Assembly (NCBI GenBank): GCA_023334545.1
Contig: JAADVB010000263.1
Coordinates: 1 to 23,493, forward strand
Direction of reading: 5' to 3'
DNA from: Salisapilia sapeloensis
Lineage: Eukaryota; Oomycota; Peronosporomycetes; Peronosporales; Salisapiliaceae
Length of the DNA stretch: 23,493 nt
Under the pieces are notes generated by a model. It was given only the letters and a program-made list of their open reading frames with translations, was not told the origin of the DNA and did not search any database. Position 1 is the stretch's first letter. Every line of letters starts with the position of its first letter. Shown piece after piece: positions 18,895 to 23,493 of this stretch. Both the position numbers and the translations under genes were made by a program.

Positions 18895-20327
18895 TTAGCC
18901 TATCAGGTCATCGAAATCGAAACTGACACTGTCCAGGAGCCGACTGATATTCTCGTCGGACGGAAGCATGTCCTGATTGCTCACGCCTTGGGCGCGACTC
19001 GTGTCTGTCGGAAACGAAGGGTACGTCGACGTGGACCATGTTGATCGAGTCGGTTCTCGCCATAGACCAGACTCTCGCTCAGGACACATGCGTTTCCAGT
19101 CGGAGGAGCTGGTCGACGTAGAGGAGAACGGAGGGAGGAAGGGGAAGACTGGCAAAAAACCAGAGGAAGACGATGCTGGCGGAGGCAGGGAAGACACTGG
19201 AGTCGGTCGAAGCTGATTTGACCGATGAGCGCTTCCTGATTGCTGGACCATGTTCGGACTCGAGCTCTCTTCCATCGACACGGGAGGATAGGACACGTTC
19301 GGAGCACTCAGCCCGTCTGAAGAGCTCTGGTTGCCACTCTCTTCCTTGAGCTCCCACTTTCTCCGTGCTGCAGAGTTGAATCGATTCTTCACAGCGTTCT
19401 CCGTTCGGCCTGGCAGCATCTTGGCAATCTCGCTCCATCGATTCCCGAGCCTCTGCTGCCAACGAAAGACGATCTCGTCTTCCTCTGGCGTCCACTTGCC
19501 CTTCCGAATGTTCGAGTCCAAGTGGTTGCACCATCGCTCTCGACACTGCTTCCCGATCCGACCCGGGAGGTGGCACGCAATGTCGCACCACCGGATCTTG
19601 CCGACGCCATGTCTCGAGATGAGGTCGACGAGGATCTGGTCTTCCTCTGGCGTCCACGGCCCTTTGATCAAGCCTGGCTTGAGCACCTTGTTCCACCTAT
19701 GGAGACACTGGACGTCTGTCCTTTCGTTCCCGAGCGCCTCCGCCACGCGCTTCCAATTCTTGCCATTGTACTGGAGCACTGCGACCCGGAGCTTGTTGTC
19801 TTCCTCTGGTGTCCATCGCACTGGCGCCTTGGCCTTCCGCTTCCCTTTGCTCGGCTGCTTGGAGAGGCTGTTGAGAGCTCTGGCGTCGGCTTCAATGTCC
19901 TCCGGTACGTCCGTCCCTGGCGTCGAGACAGCAGAAGACGACTGGGGCGTCTGGAGCTGGAAACTGGAGGACGCAAAGGCTTGGACGATGTCTTCTCTCG
20001 GACTCGACGTCACGAGCGAAGGCGAGCGTTGGTTCGACGGCGATTCCCACGCGAACGGAGCAATGTCAGGACGTAGCGTACTGGCAAACGGTCGAGAGAG
20101 CGCGTTGTCTGGCATCGAGTCTCTTGCGACGGACGTGGCTGGGCTCGAGTCGAAGCTCCGATGGCGTTTGGATCGCGGATGCGGCCGAGCGTCGAGCAGG
20201 TCGTCCATATCATGGAGACTGGCATCGGAGCTCGTTCGTTTTGAGAGTCTGGGGACAAAGCAGTAGTAGGACACTAGCAGGAGCGAAAGACAGAGTAGAG
20301 ATCAAACCTGGAAGGCAAGTGGGACAT
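18895..20327 (-). CDS. Three-repeat (R1R2R3) Myb transcription factor
   Basis: Exons 20327-20308 and 20248-18895 with a 59-nt intron (GTTTGA...CCCAG) give 457 aa starting MSHLPSRLSKR. The larger frame runs up into the intron without an ATG, so the 20-nt first exon decides the start. Three Myb repeats lie at about 150-198 ([14 protein letters not shown]... NWKRVAEAL), 203-252 ([16 protein letters not shown]... [21 protein letters not shown]) and 256-303 ([15 protein letters not shown]... [21 protein letters not shown]). The spaced Trp residues of each helix-turn-helix are present, with Phe replacing none of the key ones in R2. This is c-Myb/3R-Myb architecture, often linked to cell-cycle or developmental (sporulation) control. 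The flanks are Ser/Pro-rich, and the acidic end ([12 protein letters not shown]) could be an activation motif. Confidence 0.9.
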
Positions 20328-20545
20328 GGCAGAGCGGATCGAGAGTAAGAGGCAAGTCAAGAGGCATCGGCCGAGAGACCGGAAAGACTTGACTACCTTG
20401 TCAATCGCCTCGTATTTTCAGACAGGATATTAATAGAATCGAGACGTTGCATGGCGTCAAGTCGACGCGTGCGTCTGACACGGACTTCAACAAGACAGCG
20501 CGTACCAAAGGCGTGGTGCAATTCACTCGTTACACGTCTCTAGGC

Positions 20546-21578
20546 TCAGTCGCTCGTGACGCCAGCCGCGCGCAGCTTTTGTTCGAGCGTTCGGAACTCC
20601 TCCTCGCTCACCTTTTCCACCTCGCTCTCGTCCACCACCTCTTCGATCGTACTTACCTCTGGAATGTAGTGCTTGAGCATGTTCTCCACGCCGTTCTTGA
20701 GCGTCACGGTGGAGCTAGGGCATCCAGCACATGAGCCAGCCAGCTGGACGCTCACGACACCAGTGTCGACGTCAAAGCCCCTAGGTGGAGTGTTAGTTGC
20801 ATTCTTCTTAGCATGGACAGATAGCGTACTTGTAGAAGATGTCTCCTCCGTCTTCCTGGACAGACGGACGGATGCGCTGCTCCAGAAGCTCCTTGATCAT
20901 GGCCACGACTTCATCGTCCTCTGGCAGGATGGTCGTGTCCTATTCGTACGGTCAGTGCGAGTCTAGACGAGCGCTATTGGACAAAGGTACCGTGACGATC
21001 GGCTCGTCTGTCATGATAGGCTCTCCGGAGGCGTAAAAGTCCATGATGGTGGCGAAAATCTCCGAGTTGAGGACGTCCCAGTCGTACTCGTCCGTCTTGG
21101 TGACCGAGACAAAGTCCTTGCCAAAGAAGACGCGGGTGACGCCGTCGATCTGGAACATCTTCTTCGCCAGAGGCGACTGGCGGAGCTCATCGCATCCAGG
21201 CGTAAAGTCCTGTCGTAGCCTATTAGCATGGTCGAGACATTCTACGCAGAGTCTAGGAGACGTACGATGCCGGTGGTGAAGCGTTCGTCCAGGACGTCAC
21301 GTCCAGGCAAGAACTTCATGCTCAGCGGGTTGGGCGTCGGCGCCGTCTGGATGAACATGTTTCTTCTTGCACCTAGATCCATCGTCAGCTTGTTCCTATC
21401 TAGAAGCTCTTCCAGTCGTACCGGTGGTGGCCAAAAGGTCCTGTCGAGAGCTCTGCATCTGAGTCGCAATAGTCTTTCCAGCCAACGGTGTACGGACGGT
21501 GGTAGTGATATTTCGCTCCAGGACACGCGAAGTCCTGTGGACGGAATGGACTGCGAATCGTCGAAGAGAGGACAGCAT
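20546..21578 (-). CDS. NFU1: NFU1 mitochondrial iron-sulfur scaffold protein
   Basis: Five exons: 21578-21422, 21372-21266, 21209-20991, 20939-20830 and 20780-20546; introns 49, 56, 51 and 49 nt; 275 aa. Residues 1-50 are an Arg/Ser/Thr-rich presequence ([18 protein letters not shown]). The Nfu N-terminal domain follows ([23 protein letters not shown]... [25 protein letters not shown]). The NifU-like domain begins near 165, with [15 protein letters not shown] and the cluster-binding Cys215-x-x-Cys218 in GSCAGCPSS. It delivers 4Fe-4S clusters to targets such as lipoate synthase and respiratory complexes. The acidic C-terminal tail is longer than needed for the fold. It is divergent from the armadillo gene over 102 bp. 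Confidence 0.93.
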
Positions 21579-21596
21579 GCTTCTTGTTCTTCTGGA

Positions 21597-21610
21597 GAAA
21601 ATGGGAATGG
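21597..21610 (-). promoter_or_regulatory. Oomycete-type initiator upstream of NFU1
   Basis: Read on the minus strand the sequence is CCATTCCCATTTTC, 19-32 nt before the NFU1 ATG. CATTCC followed by CATTTT matches the oomycete initiator (CATTYY...CAWTTT) better than any other site seen in the window. Motif match only. Confidence 0.5.
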
Positions 21611-21680
21611 TGGAGAATAGGAAGAGGGAGTACGATTAGCCAACGCTTCCTCATGCGAAGAGACGTACACGCGAGTCGAC

Positions 21681-22745
21681 ATGGGCAACGCCAGTGCCAA
21701 GGGAAGTAAGGACGAGTTCACCTTCGAAGACGACGGTAGGCTTTGGATGTGTACCGTTACCAGCTCTAGACTAACACACCTTGAGCAGATGAAGCCTTCA
21801 CGGAGGCACTCAAGATCAATCTCCAGCGGCTCATCACGTATGCGAAATCCGCTGACACGGCGCTCCAGCGGGAGGTCGCAGAGAAGCTAGCCAACGAAGC
21901 CGTCAAGCGTACGTAGGTAGGATAGATGGGGTAGAGATCGCAGGCTCAACCATGCACGTAGCCGACCGACAGGTGCAGATCGTCGACCTCGATGGACTCC
22001 AGCTCCTCCTGCCGCTCACCAAGTCCAAGGACACCGAAGTCCAGCGTCTCGCAGCGCATGCGCTGGCCAATCTCTCCGTCAACTGTACTTTATATACAAC
22101 CCCCTCTCGATCTTTTTTATAACCATGTTTGGCAGCGGACAACCAGACCAAGATGGCGACGGAAGGAGGCATCGACATGCTCATCGACCTGCTGGAAAGC
22201 ACCAACGAGCACGTCCAGAGACAAGCAGCCAAGGCACTCGCCAACCTAGGCGTCAACGGTACCTATCTGTAAACAAATGCAAATGCAGCGTCTGACGCCA
22301 TGTCGACAGTGGACAACAAGGAGCGGATCGCCAAGGCTGGAGGCATCAAGCCTCTCATTGCCCTCGCCAGCTCCAAGCAGATCGGCGTGGCAGTCGAGGC
22401 CGTCGCAGCACTGGCCAACCTGGCTGTGAACGATGCCAACGAGGTGGAGATCGCCAAGGAAGGCGGGCTGAACCCCATCATCCAAGGCGCCCACTCGGAC
22501 TCGATGGAGCTCCAGTCGCAGGTAGCTCGAGCCCTCCGCAATCTCTCGGTCAACCGTACGTTCTCCCTACCTCTTATCGTCTACTAGACACTAGTAACTT
22601 TTAAACTGCAGCCGAGAACAAGCAGGCCATCGTGGACCTCAAGGGCGTCGAGGCGCTGCAGTCGCTCGTGCGCTCCACCAACGACCGGATATGCCAGCAG
22701 GCCCAACGAGCGCTCGTGAATCTGGGCGTCAACACGAACGAATAA
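21681..22745 (+). CDS. N-myristoylated armadillo-repeat protein, Vac8-like
   Basis: Six exons: 21681-21735, 21789-21908, 21962-22084, 22136-22258, 22310-22555 and 22612-22745; introns 51-56 nt; 266 aa. The protein starts MGNASAKGS, a good N-myristoylation site (Gly2, Ser5), which suggests membrane tethering as in Vac8. After a helical lead-in (20-58) come five 41-residue armadillo units at 59-99, 100-140, 141-181, 182-222 and 223-263. Each unit ends in ALANLSVN, ALANLGVN or a close variant and carries (K/E)GG or similar in helix 1-2. Every intron from the second on is phase 1 and falls at the same place between units; unit pair 141-222 shares one exon. It probably acts as a binding platform. 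Yeast Vac8 has about twelve repeats, so this is a small relative. It converges on the HOOK-like gene with a 51-nt gap. Confidence 0.85.
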
Positions 22746-22746
22746 A
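22741..22746 (+). terminator. AATAAA overlapping the armadillo stop codon
   Basis: The stop codon TAA (22743-22745) lies inside AATAAA, a canonical poly(A) hexamer. Given the 51-nt gap to the convergent neighbour, a very short 3' UTR is plausible, although oomycetes use this hexamer loosely and this may be coincidence. Confidence 0.25.
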
Positions 22747-22796
22747 GCCTACGAATCAATCTCTTTCATTCCAATCCATCTCTTTTCCTCCGACCT

Positions 22797-23493
22797 CTAC
22801 ACCTGCCGCCTCTTGGACCGATCTTCCGACCTCTTGTTCGTCAGCCACGCAGACGCCTGCTCCTTGCTGTTGTTGCTGCCGGTGGCGCCCTGTGGCATCA
22901 TCGCCCGACGCTGCATCTCCGTCCCGATCTCGTAGAAAGAGGACATCATGAGCGCCTGCTCCCTCGCGTAGGACGCCCGGAGGTCCTTGAGCTTCTTCTC
23001 AAGAAACTCGACGCGCTCCTCCTTGTCTGCGATCTGGTTCTTGTGGGCGCTCACGGCCACCATGTACTTGGTCTGTACGGCGTGCAGCGTCTTCTTGGTG
23101 TAGTTCTCGAGCTTGGCGCGCTGCTCGGACAGGTCATTGATGACAGATTCTTTGTCCTTGAGCCTGCTCGTGAGCTCCACGACCGTCGCTCGCATCGATT
23201 CAACGGCCTCCACCTCCTTAGACTGATGTACATAGCATTAGTTTACATACAATTAGAACCGAAAGAGATACAGTACCAGTTCTCGGATCTTCTCTTCAAA
23301 GTCGGCCGGCGACAGACTCGACGATCGCTGCACAGACGAAGAGTAGCTCCGGTGTCGAGGAGGCTTGGCTTCCGCTGCAGGTGCCTCCGTCTTGGCATTT
23401 ATCACCGGCTCTTCTTCCTTCTCTTCCTTCGCTTCCTCCTTCACTTCCTTCACTTCCTCCTTCACTTCCTCCTTCACTTCCTCCTTCACTTCC
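22797..23493 (-). CDS. HOOK-like coiled-coil protein, C-terminal part (right edge)
   Basis: Two exons are visible: one from beyond the right edge down to 23277, and 23222-22797, joined in phase 0 across a 54-nt intron (GTACTG...TCAG). The visible ~213 residues start with Lys/Glu/Val tandem repeats, then a Ser-rich stretch and a long coiled coil (EKIRELSKEVEAVESM... LEKKLKDLRASYAREQ). The end, ALMMSSFYEIGTEMQRR... ASAWLTNKRSEDRSKRR, parallels the HOOK ending, where a YxMGM-type helix is followed by a SFLxRQR-type motif. HOOK proteins link dynein to endosomal cargo. The N-terminal calponin-like domain that would confirm this lies outside the window, so another coiled-coil protein remains possible. 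Confidence 0.6.
23433..23493. repeat. 12-nt coding tandem repeat at the right edge
   Basis: CTTCCTCCTTCA on the plus strand repeats with period 12 from about 23452 to the window end, after one 9-nt variant copy. Read on the minus strand it encodes EVKE units (VKEEVKEEVKE) in the HOOK-like gene. It continues past the edge, so the copy number is unknown, and assemblies often mis-size such tracts. Confidence 0.8.

Noticed and set aside
19331-20266. 311-codon plus ORF opposite the Myb gene
   Set aside because: Antisense to three intact Myb repeats; composition is that of a shadow frame.

Overview
The window looks like nuclear DNA of an oomycete (water mould). The best pointers are a Δ12 fatty-acid desaturase that reads as the oomycete type throughout, oomycete-style initiator motifs (TCATTYY followed by a CA/T-rich half), many tiny introns (most 49-80 nt), very short intergenic gaps, and a strictly eukaryotic gene set. 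I cannot name the species. No bacterial operon, virus, CRISPR array or intact transposon is visible.

Layout: bases 1-1660 are gene-poor, with only a possible truncated minus-strand exon at the left edge. Then come a Δ12 desaturase (+, 1661-2854), an RBM28/Nop4-like five-RRM nucleolar protein (-, 2924-5640), a G-patch PINX1-like protein (-, 5818-6398), a mitochondrial mL44/RNase III-like protein (+, 6549-7706), an acidic nuclear protein with a CHZ-like motif (-, 7781-8366 or further), an unknown 181-aa protein (+, 8764-9367), a small doubtful minus ORF (9360-9581), ribosomal protein eL36 (+, 9610-10060), a class I cyclic-nucleotide phosphodiesterase with ten exons (+, 10449-12693), FANCI (-, 12735-17003, no intron), a six-blade kelch protein (+, 17111-18816), a three-repeat Myb factor (-, 18895-20327), the mitochondrial Fe-S scaffold NFU1 (-, 20546-21578), a Vac8-like N-myristoylated armadillo protein (+, 21681-22745), and the C-terminal part of a HOOK-like dynein adaptor running off the right edge (-, 22797-23493).

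The genes do not form one pathway. Themes are ribosome biogenesis and translation (RBM28, PINX1-like, eL36, mL44), genome maintenance and cell cycle (FANCI, 3R-Myb, possibly the CHZ-like protein), mitochondrial function (NFU1, mL44), and signalling or trafficking (PDE, armadillo, HOOK). Neighbours are arranged mainly as divergent pairs sharing roughly 100-150 bp promoters and convergent pairs 41-78 bp apart. Gene models were assembled by hand from splice sites. Reading frame closes across every junction listed, except that RBM28 intron 1 and the 5' end of the acidic gene remain uncertain.

The most unusual signals are the exon-per-repeat structure of the armadillo gene, the predominance of GTAC-type splice donors, a 41-nt or frameshifted intron in RBM28, loss of a catalytic Asp in the RNase III-like protein, and an E2F/CCAAT-like shared promoter between FANCI and the kelch gene. 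I did not find a convincing new multi-gene system.
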